A DNA stretch of 64,000 nucleotides from Rhodospirillaceae bacterium. Lineage in GTDB: Bacteria > Pseudomonadota > Alphaproteobacteria > Thalassobaculales > Thalassobaculaceae. The notes beneath the pieces are model-generated. The model saw nothing but the letters and a program-made list of their open reading frames with translations, made no database searches and was not told where the DNA came from. The position numbers were made by a program, and so were the translations under genes. The stretch is from positions 304,001-368,000 of the forward strand of contig JAGYJX010000008.1 in the NCBI GenBank assembly GCA_018401495.1. The letters are read 5' to 3'. Numbering within the stretch: the stretch's first letter is position 1; each line of letters begins with the position of its first letter. Below are positions 45,118-54,408 of the stretch, one piece after another.

Positions 45118-47835
45118 TCAGTCCGTCATCTCTGCATTCTGGGCTGCGTTCAGGTCCAGCGCCACCAGCCGCAGAAGGTCTTCGTCACTCATCTCTGTCA
45201 GCGCGATCTCGCCGCTGCCGGCCAGCAACTCGTCGGAAAGGGCCTTCTTGCTCTCGATCATGGCGTCGATCTTCTCCTCGACGGTTCCGCGGCACACGAA
45301 CTTGTGGACCAGGACGTTGTGCTTCTGCCCGATTCGGAAGGCCCGGTCCGTCGCCTGGTTTTCCACCGCCGGGTTCCACCAGCGATCGAAATGCACGACA
45401 TGGGACGCCGCCGTCAGCGTCAGCCCCGAGCCGCCTGCCTTCAGCGACAATACGAGATACGGCACCGTCTCGTCCTGCTGGAAGCTGCGAACCAGCGCCT
45501 GGCGATCCTTGACCGCGGTGCCGCCGTGCAGCACCAGCCCGGGCCGTTCAAAAACCCCCGCCAGGAAGTCATGGAGCGGTGCCGTCATCTCGCGGAACTG
45601 GGTGAACACCAGCAGCTTCTCCTGCCGCGCCGCCACCACCTCGACGATCTCGCGCAGCCGGGCGAGCTTGCCGCTGTCCTCCTCGGCCCAGAGGTTGTCG
45701 TTCAGCCATTGCGAGGGGTGATTGCAGATCTGCTTGAGCCGCATCACCGTGGCCAGGATCAGGCCCTTGCGCTCGATCCCCTCGGCGCTTTCGAGCGTTT
45801 CGGCCAGGTCGGTCACGGTCTGGGCATAAAGTGCCGCCTGCTTGCGGCTGAGCGTGCAGTGCGCCCTGATCTCGGTCTTGTCCGGCAGGTCGGCGATGAC
45901 GGTCTTGTCGGTCTTCATCCGCCGCAGGATGTAGGGCCGCACCAGGTCCCGCAGCGGCCCGTAGCGGTTGTGCGGACGCTCCGCCAGGCCCTTCGCGTAG
46001 CGCGTGAATTGCGCGGCGGTGCCCAGCAGGCCGGGATTGATGAAGTCGAAGATCGACCACAGGTCTCCCAGGTGGTTCTCCACCGGCGTGCCGGTCAGCG
46101 CGATCCGAGCCTCCGCCATCAGCGCCTTGGCGGCTTTGGTCTGCTTGGCGTTCGGGTTCTTGATCGCCTGCGCCTCGTCCAGCACGACGTAGCGCCAGTT
46201 CGTCTGGCCCAGCACCGGCAGGCGCAGCAATGAGCCATAGCTGGTGATCGCCAGGTCCAGGCCCTGCAACCGCTCGGGGCCGAGTTCCCTGAACTCGTCC
46301 ACCGGCATCGCCGAAGGGTGGATGACCCGGACCTTCAGGCTAGGCGCGAACCGCTCGGCCTCGCCGGCCCAGTTGGCAAGAAGGGATGCCGGCGCCACCA
46401 GCAGGCTCGGGCGCGGCCCGGTCCGCTGTCCCGCTTGCGCGAGCAGCAGGGCCAGCACCTGGATGGTCTTGCCGAGCCCCATGTCGTCGGCGAGGCAGGC
46501 GCCCAGTCCGAGGCCGGACAGCAGCCGCAGCCATTGCACGCCGGCCTTCTGGTAGGGCCGCAACGATCCCTTCAGGGCTGCACCGGGATCAACGCCGGCG
46601 CCATCGGGCGCGCGCAGGGTTTTCAGGACCTCGGCCAGCCAGGGGCCGGCGGCGGCGCCGGCCCAGTCCGCCGCGGCTGGATCGGCATCGGCATCGGTCA
46701 GCGCCGCACCTGCCAGCAGGCGCATGGCTTCGGCGAAGGTCAACCCGTCCCGTGCCGCCAGCGCCTGCGCCGCCTCGAACTGCTGCATGGCTCGTCCGAG
46801 GCGCTTGCGGTCGACCTCGACCCAGGTGCCGCGCAGCAGCACCAGCGAGTCGGTTCCAGACAGCAGTGCCGCGATCTCGCGGGCGTCAAGCGGCTCGCCT
46901 TCGAGCGTGACGTCCATGTCGAAATCGAGCAGGCCGTCGAGGCCGACGGCGGAGGGTGCGCGCGCGCCCACCGTTGCGGTAACCTTCGGCCTGGGCGGCC
47001 GGCCGGAGTGCCAGGCCGCCGGCATGCGCAGGGTCACCCCGGCGGCCTCCAACTTCGGCGCGTCGGATAGAAGCCGGGCGGCATCCGCCGGCGTCCAGCG
47101 CAGAGGATGGAACACCTCGCCGGCCTCGACCATCGACCGGAGCCAGTCGCAGGACTCCGCGGCGCGCTGCACCGGCGTCAGCAATGCGAGCAGCTTGTCG
47201 CGGTTTGCCGTCCCGGCGTAGTCGCGCATGGCCTGGGAGAGCGGCACGTGCTGCGCCTTGGCCCGGGCCGACAGCCGCGTGGTGTAGGTCGCCAGGAAGG
47301 CGAAGGGGTGTGCCGGGTCGTTGCGGTTCTCTGCCAAGTTGAAATGCACCCTGCCGACCAGGTTCCAGGCCGGGTTCAAGGTCTTCAGGAAGGCCTGCAG
47401 GTTGGTGCCGGCGCCGGTGGCGGCAAGGGACGCGGCGAACGCCTCGCCCAGGGCCGCCCACAGCGTCAGCAAGCCCGGCGCGGTCATGTACTCGGCCCCG
47501 GGCATTATCGGGGCCATGGCGACCAGAGCGGCAAGCTCCTCCTCGTTCGGCGGCGGGACATCCGGCAGGGCCACCGCGGGCCGATCACCGTCGCCCGAGG
47601 CGTGCAGGCAGAGCCCACCGACATAGCGGGCGGCGAAATCGCGCCACCACGCCAAGGCCGGCGGCAGGGCCTCGCCCACCTCGCCGGCGCCCAGCCGCAT
47701 CAGGCCGTGGCCGGAGCCCCGGGCGAACGCCTCGAAGAGCCGGCCAGCGACCCGGTCGTCGACCAACGGGGCGTCCGACGCCGCCTCCAGCAGAAGCCGC
47801 CCCTGCGGCGTCAGGCGAAGGCCGAGGCCCGGCAC
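45118..47835 (-). CDS. SNF2-family helicase with DUF3670 domain
   Basis: A 905-residue SWI2/SNF2 ATPase. The N-terminal 430 residues include a DUF3670-like part (FDMDVTLEGEPLDAREIAAL; LLRGTWVEVDRKRLGRAMQQ). The motor follows: LRPYQKAGVQWLRLL, Walker A ADDMGLGKTIQVLALLL (about residue 450), Walker B VVLDEAQAIKN (about 553), ALTGTPVENHLGDLWSIFDF, LVFTQFREM, SLKAGGSGLTLTAASHVVHF and QATDRAFRIGQ. These are complete, so ATPase activity is expected. The GTG at 47835 is the only start after an in-frame stop that coincides with the end of the upstream dehydratase gene. It is in an operon with the SWIM gene. Role unknown; DNA repair, chromatin-like remodelling or defence are all possible. Confidence 0.9.
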   Translation of the reverse strand: MPGLGLRLTPQGRLLLEAASDAPLVDDRVAGRLFEAFARGSGHGLMRLGAGEVGEALPPALAWWRDFAARYVGGLCLHASGDGDRPAVALPDVPPPNEEELAALVAMAPIMPGAEYMTAPGLLTLWAALGEAFAASLAATGAGTNLQAFLKTLNPAWNLVGRVHFNLAENRNDPAHPFAFLATYTTRLSARAKAQHVPLSQAMRDYAGTANRDKLLALLTPVQRAAESCDWLRSMVEAGEVFHPLRWTPADAARLLSDAPKLEAAGVTLRMPAAWHSGRPPRPKVTATVGARAPSAVGLDGLLDFDMDVTLEGEPLDAREIAALLSGTDSLVLLRGTWVEVDRKRLGRAMQQFEAAQALAARDGLTFAEAMRLLAGAALTDADADPAAADWAGAAAGPWLAEVLKTLRAPDGAGVDPGAALKGSLRPYQKAGVQWLRLLSGLGLGACLADDMGLGKTIQVLALLLAQAGQRTGPRPSLLVAPASLLANWAGEAERFAPSLKVRVIHPSAMPVDEFRELGPERLQGLDLAITSYGSLLRLPVLGQTNWRYVVLDEAQAIKNPNAKQTKAAKALMAEARIALTGTPVENHLGDLWSIFDFINPGLLGTAAQFTRYAKGLAERPHNRYGPLRDLVRPYILRRMKTDKTVIADLPDKTEIRAHCTLSRKQAALYAQTVTDLAETLESAEGIERKGLILATVMRLKQICNHPSQWLNDNLWAEEDSGKLARLREIVEVVAARQEKLLVFTQFREMTAPLHDFLAGVFERPGLVLHGGTAVKDRQALVRSFQQDETVPYLVLSLKAGGSGLTLTAASHVVHFDRWWNPAVENQATDRAFRIGQKHNVLVHKFVCRGTVEEKIDAMIESKKALSDELLAGSGEIALTEMSDEDLLRLVALDLNAAQNAEMTD

Positions 47836-47865
47836 GGCCAGAGCGGCACCGGGCCTACGCGGGCG

Positions 47866-49734
47866 TCAGAACGCCTTGTTGGCTTGCGGCCGGTGCCGGT
47901 TCTTCGGCACGAAGCCGGAGCGCTCCGCCGCGCGCGGCTCGCGGACCCAGACCTCTCGGTTGGGATGCAGGCCGCCGCCGCGGGTGGCGGGGACGGCGGT
48001 GTGGCGGGCGCGGTGCAGCAGGCGGGTGTCGGCGATGCCGCAGTTCGGGTGGATGCCGCCGTTGTCGGCCACCGCCTTGTCCCAGGCCGCCTTGCGCTTC
48101 GCCAGGGTGTCGGGATCGGCGATCGCCGGGCAGTTCAGCTCGTTGACGTTGAGGTCGACCACGATCTCGTCGCCGTTCTCGATGAAGGCGATCGGGCCGC
48201 CGAGCGCCGCCTCCGGCCCGACATGGCCGATCACCAGGCCGACCGAGCCGCCGGAGAACCGCGCATCGGTCATCAGGCCGATCACGATGCCGCGCTCGCG
48301 GCAGAGCGTGGTGATCCGCGAGGTCGGGTCGAGCATCTCCGGCATGCCCGGCGCGCCGCTCGGTCCCTCGTAGCGCACGATGACCATGTCGTTGTCCTGA
48401 AAGCTGCCGGGCTCCTCGTCGAGCGCCGTCAACAGGCCGCGCTCGCCCTCGAACACCCGCGCCTTGCCGATGAAGGTGTTGTTGGCAAGGCCACCCTCGA
48501 CACCCGCCAGCTTCAGGATGGCCGAGAAGTCGGGCGACAGGTTGCCGCCGAGCACGCGCAGGCCGCCGGTCGGCTTGTAGGGCTTGGCGACCGGATGGAT
48601 CACCCGGCCGTCGACGCCCTTGGCTTCGAGGCGCGCGACCTGGGCGGCCAGCGTCTCGCCGGTGCAGGTCATGACGTCGCCATTGAGGAGGCCCGCGTCC
48701 AGCAGCTCGCGCACGATCACCTGCACGCCGCCGACCTCGTCGATGTCGACCATCGAGTACTTGCCGTAGGGCCGGGCGTCGGTGAGCACCGGCACGACAT
48801 GCTGCGAGAGGTGGTTGAACTCCTCCGGCGTCATGACGTCCTTCCAGAAATCGCCGTAGCCGGCGGCGCGGGCGATCTCCGGGGCGTGCAGGGTGACGTT
48901 CGTCGAGCCGCCGATCGCCATCGCCACGATCATCGCGTTGCGCAGCGAGTCGCGGACCACGATGTCGCGAGGCTTCAGGTCCGCCTCGATCATCGCCGCG
49001 AGGTGGCCGACAAGTTCGGCCGGAAACTGGTCGAGCCGGCGGCGGTCGTCGGAGGCCGGGGCCACCATGTGCAGCGGCTGCATGCCGACGACGCCGATGA
49101 AGGTCTGCATGGTGTTGTAGGTGAACATGCCGCCGCAGCTGCCGAAGCCGGGGCAGGCGTGGCAGGCGATGTGGTGGCGGTACTCGGGGTCGGGGTGCCC
49201 GGCCACCTGGTAGGCGCTGACGATGTCCAGCGCCTCGCCGGTGTTCGGGTCGTGGCCGGGATGGATCGGGCCGTCCGACATGATGATGGCCGGCTGGTTG
49301 TGCTCCAGCAGTGCGGCGAGGGTGCCGACCGGCGGTTTGTCGCAGGCGACGACGGCGATGGTGCCGGCGAGGCCGGTGGCCTCCAGATGCTCGCACAGCG
49401 CGTCGTGCGTGACCTCGCGGCCGATCAGCGAATAGCGCATCTCGCGGGTGCCGTTGCGGATCCCGTCGGAGGTCGCGATGGTGAACTCCGGCTGCACCAG
49501 TCGCAGCCTGAGTTGGTCCGCGCCCTTGCCGATGCGGCCCTTGAGACAGGCGTGGATCGCGTCGACCTTCGCCGCGACGCCGAGATAGCACTGGCTGTCG
49601 CCCTTGGTGCCGACGACGCCGACCGACGGCTCGTGAATCAGATCCGGGTCGGTGCCGAGCTCGCGCGCGAGCCCGATGGTCTGGGTCGAGCGGCCGGGGT
49701 GGCGGTCGATGAGGACTGTCTTTGAGTTCCGCAC
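47866..49734 (-). CDS. IlvD/Edd family dehydratase, divergent subgroup
   Basis: A 622-residue iron-sulfur dehydratase. IlvD-like core motifs are clear: TSDGIRNGTREMRYSLIGRE, CGGMFTYNTMQTF, AMAIGGSTNVTLHAPEIAR, MTDARFSGGSVGLVIGHVGP and GDEIVVDLNVNEL. The three cluster cysteines appear in GDSQCYLGVA, VACDKPPVGT and GFGSCGGM. The CDKPPVGTLAAL stretch differs from the CDKTTPGMLMAA of classical dihydroxyacid dehydratase, so this may act on a sugar acid or another polyhydroxy acid rather than in valine/isoleucine synthesis. The start is GTG 49734, with AAGGA 7 bases upstream. The SNF2 gene begins 30 bases downstream, so read-through is possible. Confidence 0.85.
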   Translation of the reverse strand: MRNSKTVLIDRHPGRSTQTIGLARELGTDPDLIHEPSVGVVGTKGDSQCYLGVAAKVDAIHACLKGRIGKGADQLRLRLVQPEFTIATSDGIRNGTREMRYSLIGREVTHDALCEHLEATGLAGTIAVVACDKPPVGTLAALLEHNQPAIIMSDGPIHPGHDPNTGEALDIVSAYQVAGHPDPEYRHHIACHACPGFGSCGGMFTYNTMQTFIGVVGMQPLHMVAPASDDRRRLDQFPAELVGHLAAMIEADLKPRDIVVRDSLRNAMIVAMAIGGSTNVTLHAPEIARAAGYGDFWKDVMTPEEFNHLSQHVVPVLTDARPYGKYSMVDIDEVGGVQVIVRELLDAGLLNGDVMTCTGETLAAQVARLEAKGVDGRVIHPVAKPYKPTGGLRVLGGNLSPDFSAILKLAGVEGGLANNTFIGKARVFEGERGLLTALDEEPGSFQDNDMVIVRYEGPSGAPGMPEMLDPTSRITTLCRERGIVIGLMTDARFSGGSVGLVIGHVGPEAALGGPIAFIENGDEIVVDLNVNELNCPAIADPDTLAKRKAAWDKAVADNGGIHPNCGIADTRLLHRARHTAVPATRGGGLHPNREVWVREPRAAERSGFVPKNRHRPQANKAF

Positions 49735-49914
49735 GGGAGGTTCCTTAGTATACGTCCGAAAATGAATTCAGTGATTTCAGCGGCTTGCGATTCGTGTCGC
49801 CGTCAGTATCGCCGGGATAGCTGCCGGTATTCAAGCCGCACGACAGACACGGAGTGGGCATGGATCGCCGCTTTCCTTCCGGCCCGCCGACGGTCGGGTC
49901 GTCGCGACGCGGTA

Positions 49915-50247
49915 TCAATCCACGATGAAAAGCGTCGCCCCCGTTTCGGTCGCCGACCGGTGGGCGGCGTCGCCGCGGTCGGACACCTGGTAGCTCATGC
50001 CCGGGGTCAGGGTGACCCGGCGGCCGTCCTGCAGTTCGGTCACCAGTTCGCCCGCCACCACGTACAGGATGTGGCCGCGGTCGCACCAATGGTCGGCGAG
50101 ATAGCCCGGCGAGTAGGTGACCTGGCGGATCCGGATGTCGCCGATGGTCAGGGTCCGCCAGTGCGCGACCCCGGTTTCGCCCGGGTGCTCGGTCGGCTCG
50201 ACTTGGGACCAGTCGGTGACGGTGAAGGGCAGGGCTGGGATCTTCAT
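49915..50247 (-). CDS. DHCW-motif cupin fold protein
   Basis: A 110-residue single-domain cupin. The metal-binding region reads YLADHWCDRGHILYVVAGEL, with DHWC then GHI, the signature of this small family, and the second cupin motif is TLTPGMSYQVSDRGDAAHRS. It could be a small enzyme or sensor; the substrate is unknown. It lies alone between the IlvD-type gene upstream region and azlD. The 180 bases between it and the dehydratase gene carry no convincing gene, only a GTATAC element near 49748-49753. Frame intact. Confidence 0.85.
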   Translation of the reverse strand: MKIPALPFTVTDWSQVEPTEHPGETGVAHWRTLTIGDIRIRQVTYSPGYLADHWCDRGHILYVVAGELVTELQDGRRVTLTPGMSYQVSDRGDAAHRSATETGATLFIVD

Positions 50248-50317
50248 GACGGTCGGCCCGGACGGTTGCGCAGAAGGCGACGGTAGCCGCGGTCGGCGGT
50301 GGCGAACAGCGTCGTCG

Positions 50318-50659
50318 TCAACTCTCGGCCATCAGCGCGGCGGCAGCCACGATGCAGGCGCTGCCGGCGAGCACGGCGGGCAGCGGACTGCGGCGGGTCA
50401 GCCACCACACCGCCAGCGTCACCACCACCGCGCCCAGGCGGATCGCCGACGGCACCTGGGCGAGCGACCCGGTCGGCAGCCCGACCAGCCGGACCACAAG
50501 CGCCGCCAGCAGGGCGTACGACGTCAGTGTGAACCACCGCACCACCGCGCCGTCGGGGTCGACCCGGCCGACCAGCAGGGCACCGAGCGCGCGCCACACG
50601 AAGGTGGCGGCGGCGGTCGCCAGGACCACTGTCAGGGCGTCGTGCGGCGCGCCGGTCAC
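50318..50659 (-). CDS. azlD: AzlD family branched-chain amino acid exporter subunit
   Basis: A 113-residue membrane protein with about four hydrophobic helices (LTVVLATAAATFVWRALGAL; FTLTSYALLAALVVRLVGLP; AIRLGAVVVTLAVWWLT; LPAVLAGSACIVAAAALM). AzlD is the small partner of AzlC in exporting branched-chain amino acids or analogues. The start is GTG 50659, which overlaps the azlC stop (GTGA), the usual arrangement. The long open frame that contains it runs on upstream antisense to other genes and is not used. Confidence 0.85.
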   Translation of the reverse strand: MTGAPHDALTVVLATAAATFVWRALGALLVGRVDPDGAVVRWFTLTSYALLAALVVRLVGLPTGSLAQVPSAIRLGAVVVTLAVWWLTRRSPLPAVLAGSACIVAAAALMAES

Positions 50660-51363
50660 GCGGGGTGCCGCAGCCGGTTGCCGAACACGAAGGCCAGCGT
50701 CCCGCCGACGACCCCGGCCAGCACCAGCGACGCCTCCGGCAGCACGGTGTGGATCGGCCAGCACAGCAGCGCCCCGAGCGCCACCGCCAGCAACGCCTGC
50801 CGGTTCCGGGAGTCGGCGAGCAGCACCATGAAGAACGCGGCGTTCAGGAACAGCAGGCCCAGCGCCAGCGGCGCCGGCAGGGCGGCGGCCCCCAGGTAGC
50901 CGGCGAGGGTGGCGATCGCCGCCACCGACAGGCAGGTGATCGTGAAGGCGGAGTGATAGGCGCGCCTCGGCCCGGGATCCTGCGGCACCGAGGCGCGCAT
51001 CATGAACGCCCAGCTGGTCGCCGACATCAGGTGGGCCTGGGTGATCCGGCCGAGCGGCCCGACATCGCTGCCGAACGTCGGCAGCAGGGCGACCGCCATC
51101 GGGAAGAACCGCATGCTGGTCAAGGCCGCCGCGATGGCGATCGCCGTCAGGTCGGCGCCGGCGGCGTGCATCTCGGCCGCCACCACCTGCGCCGGCAGCG
51201 CCCAGACCGCGACGGTGGCGAGCACCGCCTCCCAGCCGGTGAACCCGATGTCGTGCGCCAGCGCCCCGAACCCGGACATGCCGCCGCCGACCAGCAGCAG
51301 CGGCACCCCGGCGGCGGCGCGGATCCCGCCGAGGGTGGCGGCGCGAATCTCGGGTCGGGTCAT
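50656..51363 (-). CDS. azlC: AzlC family branched-chain amino acid exporter subunit
   Basis: A 235-residue polytopic inner-membrane protein. The N-terminus has AAGVPLLLVGGGMSGFGALA, followed by the AzlC-type LTSMRFFPMAVALLPTFG and AHLMSATSWAFMM, and five to six further hydrophobic stretches, ending in a short cytoplasmic tail. AzlCD exports branched-chain amino acids; the specificity of this copy is not predictable. It is translationally coupled to azlD (TGA/GTG overlap). The start codon faces the ABC ATPase gene across a 133-base spacer containing a GntR-like operator. Confidence 0.87.
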   Translation of the reverse strand: MTRPEIRAATLGGIRAAAGVPLLLVGGGMSGFGALAHDIGFTGWEAVLATVAVWALPAQVVAAEMHAAGADLTAIAIAAALTSMRFFPMAVALLPTFGSDVGPLGRITQAHLMSATSWAFMMRASVPQDPGPRRAYHSAFTITCLSVAAIATLAGYLGAAALPAPLALGLLFLNAAFFMVLLADSRNRQALLAVALGALLCWPIHTVLPEASLVLAGVVGGTLAFVFGNRLRHPA

Positions 51364-51387
51364 CCGGCGGCCCCGCGTTTTGTTGAA

Positions 51388-51399
51388 ATTGTATGCAAT
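51388..51399. promoter_or_regulatory. GntR-like operator candidate upstream of azlC and ABC ATPase
   Basis: ATTGTATGCAAT, whose outer ATTG/CAAT arms are inverse complements, lies between two divergent genes. It resembles FadR/GntR-family half-sites (TTGTAT...). A similar element, TTGTATACAT, is at 57293-57302. AT-rich strings like this are rare in the window. Confidence 0.45.
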
Positions 51400-51496
51400 C
51401 TGATGACGGTAACGGTTGTGATCCTAGCCCGGCATCCGCAAAATGCCTCGGCCGGAAGCGGCGCGAGATGGAATCGTCGAGGGAGAGTGAGACGCC

Positions 51497-53377
51497 ATGG
51501 ATGAAAAGCGCCTGATCGAGGTCGAAGACCTCCGGATCCATTTTCCGCTCGAGGACCGGACGGTCAAGGCCGTGGATGGCGTGTCCTGGCACATCGACAA
51601 GGGCGAGACCCTGGCGGTGGTCGGCGAGTCCGGGTCCGGCAAATCGGTCACGGCGATGGGGCTGATGCGGCTCACCGACAACGCTGGCGGCAAGATCCCG
51701 AGCGGCAAGGTCCTGTTCCGCAAGCCCGACGGCAACGTCATCGACATCGTCAAGCAGACGCCGGAGCAGATGCGGGCGATCCGCGGCAACGACATCTCGA
51801 TGATCTTCCAGGAGCCGATGACGTCGCTGAACCCGGTGTTCACCGTCGGCTTCCAGATCGCCGAGGCGATCATGCTGCACCAGGGCAAGACCGAGGAGCA
51901 GGCCCTCGGCCAAGCCCTCGAGATGCTGAAGCTGGTGCGCATTCCCGAGCCCGAGAAGCAGCTCACCCAGTACCCTCACCAGCTGTCGGGCGGCATGCGG
52001 CAGCGCGTGATGATCGCCATGGCGCTGTCGTGCCGGCCGAGCCTGCTGATCGCCGACGAGCCGACCACGGCGCTCGACGTGACGATCCAGGCGCAGATTC
52101 TCGACCTCATCAAGATGCTGCAGAACGAGATCGGCATGTCGGTGATGTTCATCACCCACGACATGGGCGTGGTCGCGGAGGTCGCCGACCGGGTGGTGGT
52201 CATGCTGCGCGGCAAGAAGGTCGAGGAAGGCCCGGCCGAACAGATCTTCCACCAGCCGCAGCATCCCTACACCAAGGCGCTGCTGGCGGCGGTGCCGCGT
52301 CTCGGCTCGATGAAGGCCCACAAGCTGCCGATGAAGTTCGCCAACGTCGACATCAGCCGCAACGAGGGCGACGAGGTCATCGAGATCGAGGACGTCCCGG
52401 AGGAGGCCCTCGAGATCCGCGACACGGTCCGACGCGACGCGTCGCCGCTGCTCAGCGTGCGCGGCCTGACCACCCGCTTCGACATCCGCGCCGGGCTGTT
52501 CGGTCGGGCCACCGGCCGCATCCACGCGGTCGAGGGGGTCTCGTTCGACCTGCTGCCGGGCGAGACGCTGGCGATGGTCGGGGAATCCGGCTGCGGCAAG
52601 TCGACCACCGGGCGCAGCATCATCAGGCTGGTCGAGCCGACCCGCGGCTCGATCAAGTTCGAAGGCAAGGAGGTCGTGGGTCTCTCCTCAGGTGAGATGC
52701 GGCCGCTGCGCCGTGACATGCAGATGATCTTCCAGGACCCGTTCGCGTCCTTGAACCCGCGCATGACCGCCGGCTCGGCGATCGCCGAGCCGATGATCGT
52801 TCATGGTCTCGCCCGTGGCCGGGAGGCGGAGGACCGGGTGATCGAACTGCTGCGGCGGGTCGGCCTCGACGAGGAGCACGCCAGCCGCTACCCGCACGAG
52901 TTCTCAGGCGGCCAGCGCCAGCGCCTCTGCATCGCCCGGGCGCTTGGACTGAACCCGAAGCTGATCATCGCCGACGAGGCGGTGTCGGCGCTCGACGTGT
53001 CGATCCAGGCGCAAGTGGTCAACCTGATGATGGACCTGCAGGAGGAGTTCGGCCTCTCCTACCTGTTCATCAGCCACGACATGGCGGTGGTCGAGCGGAT
53101 CAGCCACCGGGTTGCGGTGATGTATCTCGGCGAGATCGTCGAGATCGGACCCCGCCAGGCGGTGTTCGAGAGCCCGCAGCATCCCTACACCCGGAAGCTG
53201 ATGGCGGCGGTGCCGGTGGCCGACCCGCTCAAGCGCAAGACCGAGCTCCGGCTGATGACCGACGAGATCCCGAGCCCGCTGAAGCCGATGGGCTACGAGC
53301 CGCCGGCCCGCGAATACCTGGAGGTTTCGCCGGGCCACTTCGTCCAGGTCGCCGTACCCTCGGCCGCCGCGGCCTGA
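51497..53377 (+). CDS. Dipeptide/oligopeptide-type ABC transporter, fused dual ATPase
   Basis: A 626-residue protein with two ABC domains, like DppD-DppF fused or GsiA. Domain 1 has Walker [20 protein letters not shown], signature [17 protein letters not shown] and Walker [21 protein letters not shown]. Domain 2 has [36 protein letters not shown] and [20 protein letters not shown]. Both carry the oligopeptide-family C-terminal motif QHPYT before AAVP. The partner permeases and binding protein lie 120 bases away on the opposite strand (53.5-57.1 kb), an unusual convergent split. The ATG follows GGGAGAG by 8 bases. Frame intact. Confidence 0.93.
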   Translation: MDEKRLIEVEDLRIHFPLEDRTVKAVDGVSWHIDKGETLAVVGESGSGKSVTAMGLMRLTDNAGGKIPSGKVLFRKPDGNVIDIVKQTPEQMRAIRGNDISMIFQEPMTSLNPVFTVGFQIAEAIMLHQGKTEEQALGQALEMLKLVRIPEPEKQLTQYPHQLSGGMRQRVMIAMALSCRPSLLIADEPTTALDVTIQAQILDLIKMLQNEIGMSVMFITHDMGVVAEVADRVVVMLRGKKVEEGPAEQIFHQPQHPYTKALLAAVPRLGSMKAHKLPMKFANVDISRNEGDEVIEIEDVPEEALEIRDTVRRDASPLLSVRGLTTRFDIRAGLFGRATGRIHAVEGVSFDLLPGETLAMVGESGCGKSTTGRSIIRLVEPTRGSIKFEGKEVVGLSSGEMRPLRRDMQMIFQDPFASLNPRMTAGSAIAEPMIVHGLARGREAEDRVIELLRRVGLDEEHASRYPHEFSGGQRQRLCIARALGLNPKLIIADEAVSALDVSIQAQVVNLMMDLQEEFGLSYLFISHDMAVVERISHRVAVMYLGEIVEIGPRQAVFESPQHPYTRKLMAAVPVADPLKRKTELRLMTDEIPSPLKPMGYEPPAREYLEVSPGHFVQVAVPSAAAA

Positions 53378-53408
53378 GCATCGACCGACTCGGCCGACCG
53401 CAAACGAA

Positions 53409-53440
53409 AACGGCGCCGGAGGGTCCCCTCCGGCGCCGTT
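53409..53440. terminator. Bidirectional rho-independent terminator
   Basis: Perfect 15-base arms AACGGCGCCGGAGGG (53409-53423) and CCCTCCGGCGCCGTT (53426-53440) are followed on the + strand by gccttttg and on the - strand by TTTTCGTTTG. It sits between the convergent ABC ATPase and permease genes and would end transcription from both sides. Confidence 0.9.
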
Positions 53441-53497
53441 GCCTTTTGTGTCTCCCCGTGGCTTTGCCCGCCGTGCGGAGATCCGTTCAGAATGCCG

Positions 53498-54394
53498 CTA
53501 TTGCGACCGCAGCCGCGGGTCCAGGGTATCCCGCACGGCGTCGCCGAACAGGTTGAAGCCGAACACCGCCAGCGTGATGGCGAGGCCCGGGAACACCGCG
53601 ATCCAGGGTGCGCTCTCGGCGTACTCCGAGGCGCCGCCCTGCAGCATCAGGCCCCAGGCCGGGATCGGCTCCTGCACGCCGAGGCCGAGATACGACAGCG
53701 AGGCTTCCAGCAGGATCGCCTGCCCCATGAACGCGGTGAGCATGATCAGGAAAGGCGCGGTCACGTTCGGGATCATGTGCCGCAGGATGATTCGCGAATG
53801 GCTGTAGCCGATCGACCGGGCGGCGTCGACATACGGCATCTCGCGGATCGCCAGGGCGCTCGACCGCACCACCCGGGCGCAGCGCGGGATGATCGGGATG
53901 GTGATGGCCAGGATGACCTTGTCGAGCCCGGTGCCGAAGATCGCCACCATGGCCAGCGCCAGGATGATGATCGGGAACGACATGAAGACGTCCAGGAAAC
54001 GCTGGAAGATCAGGTCGACATAGCCGCCGAAGTAGGCACTGCCGACACCCAGCACCAGGCCGAGGAAGCAGCCGACGAAGCTGGCGACGAAACCGACCAG
54101 CAGCGCGGTGCGGGCGCCGTAGATGATGCGCGAGAAGATGTCGCGGCCGAACTGGTCGGTGCCGAGGAGGAACTGCCAGCTCGGCGGTTCCGACATGTAC
54201 TCGAACGAGTTCGCCGTCGGGTCGTACGGCGCGACGACATCGGCGAAGATCGCCATCAGCACCATCAGCAGCACGATCAGGCCGCCGGCGACGCCGAGCG
54301 GCTGGGTCCGGAGCATCCGGCGCATGAAGTGCCAGACCGAGCGGCGCTCGATGCGCGCCTCGGTCGGTTCAGCTGCCATCGGGGTCGTTGACAT
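53498..54394 (-). CDS. ABC transporter permease (DppC type)
   Basis: A 298-residue inner-membrane permease. Features: N-terminal helix GLIVLLMVLMAIFADVVAPY, LLGTDQFGRDIFSRIIYGAR (the DppC/OppC motif), helices ALLVGFVASFVGCFLGLVLG and FPIIILALAMVAIFGTG, and the ATPase-coupling loop EMPYVDAARSIGYSHSRII. It ends FNLFGDAVRDTLDPRL. ATG 54394 has GGAGG 7 bases upstream; the longer open frame overlaps dppB. It follows the dppB-type gene by 14 bases. Its ATPase partner is the convergent gene at 51497. Confidence 0.93.
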   Translation of the reverse strand: MSTTPMAAEPTEARIERRSVWHFMRRMLRTQPLGVAGGLIVLLMVLMAIFADVVAPYDPTANSFEYMSEPPSWQFLLGTDQFGRDIFSRIIYGARTALLVGFVASFVGCFLGLVLGVGSAYFGGYVDLIFQRFLDVFMSFPIIILALAMVAIFGTGLDKVILAITIPIIPRCARVVRSSALAIREMPYVDAARSIGYSHSRIILRHMIPNVTAPFLIMLTAFMGQAILLEASLSYLGLGVQEPIPAWGLMLQGGASEYAESAPWIAVFPGLAITLAVFGFNLFGDAVRDTLDPRLRSQ

Positions 54395-54408
54395 GTCGCG
54401 GCCTCCGC

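Noticed and set aside
47107..49725. An 872-residue + strand frame opposite the IlvD-type and SNF2 genes
   Set aside because: Spans two real genes, shows only biased composition, and has no start context.
49745..49914. A small gene between the IlvD-type gene and the cupin
   Set aside because: The only open frame is a shadow of the cupin gene plus about 38 unremarkable residues without a ribosome site.
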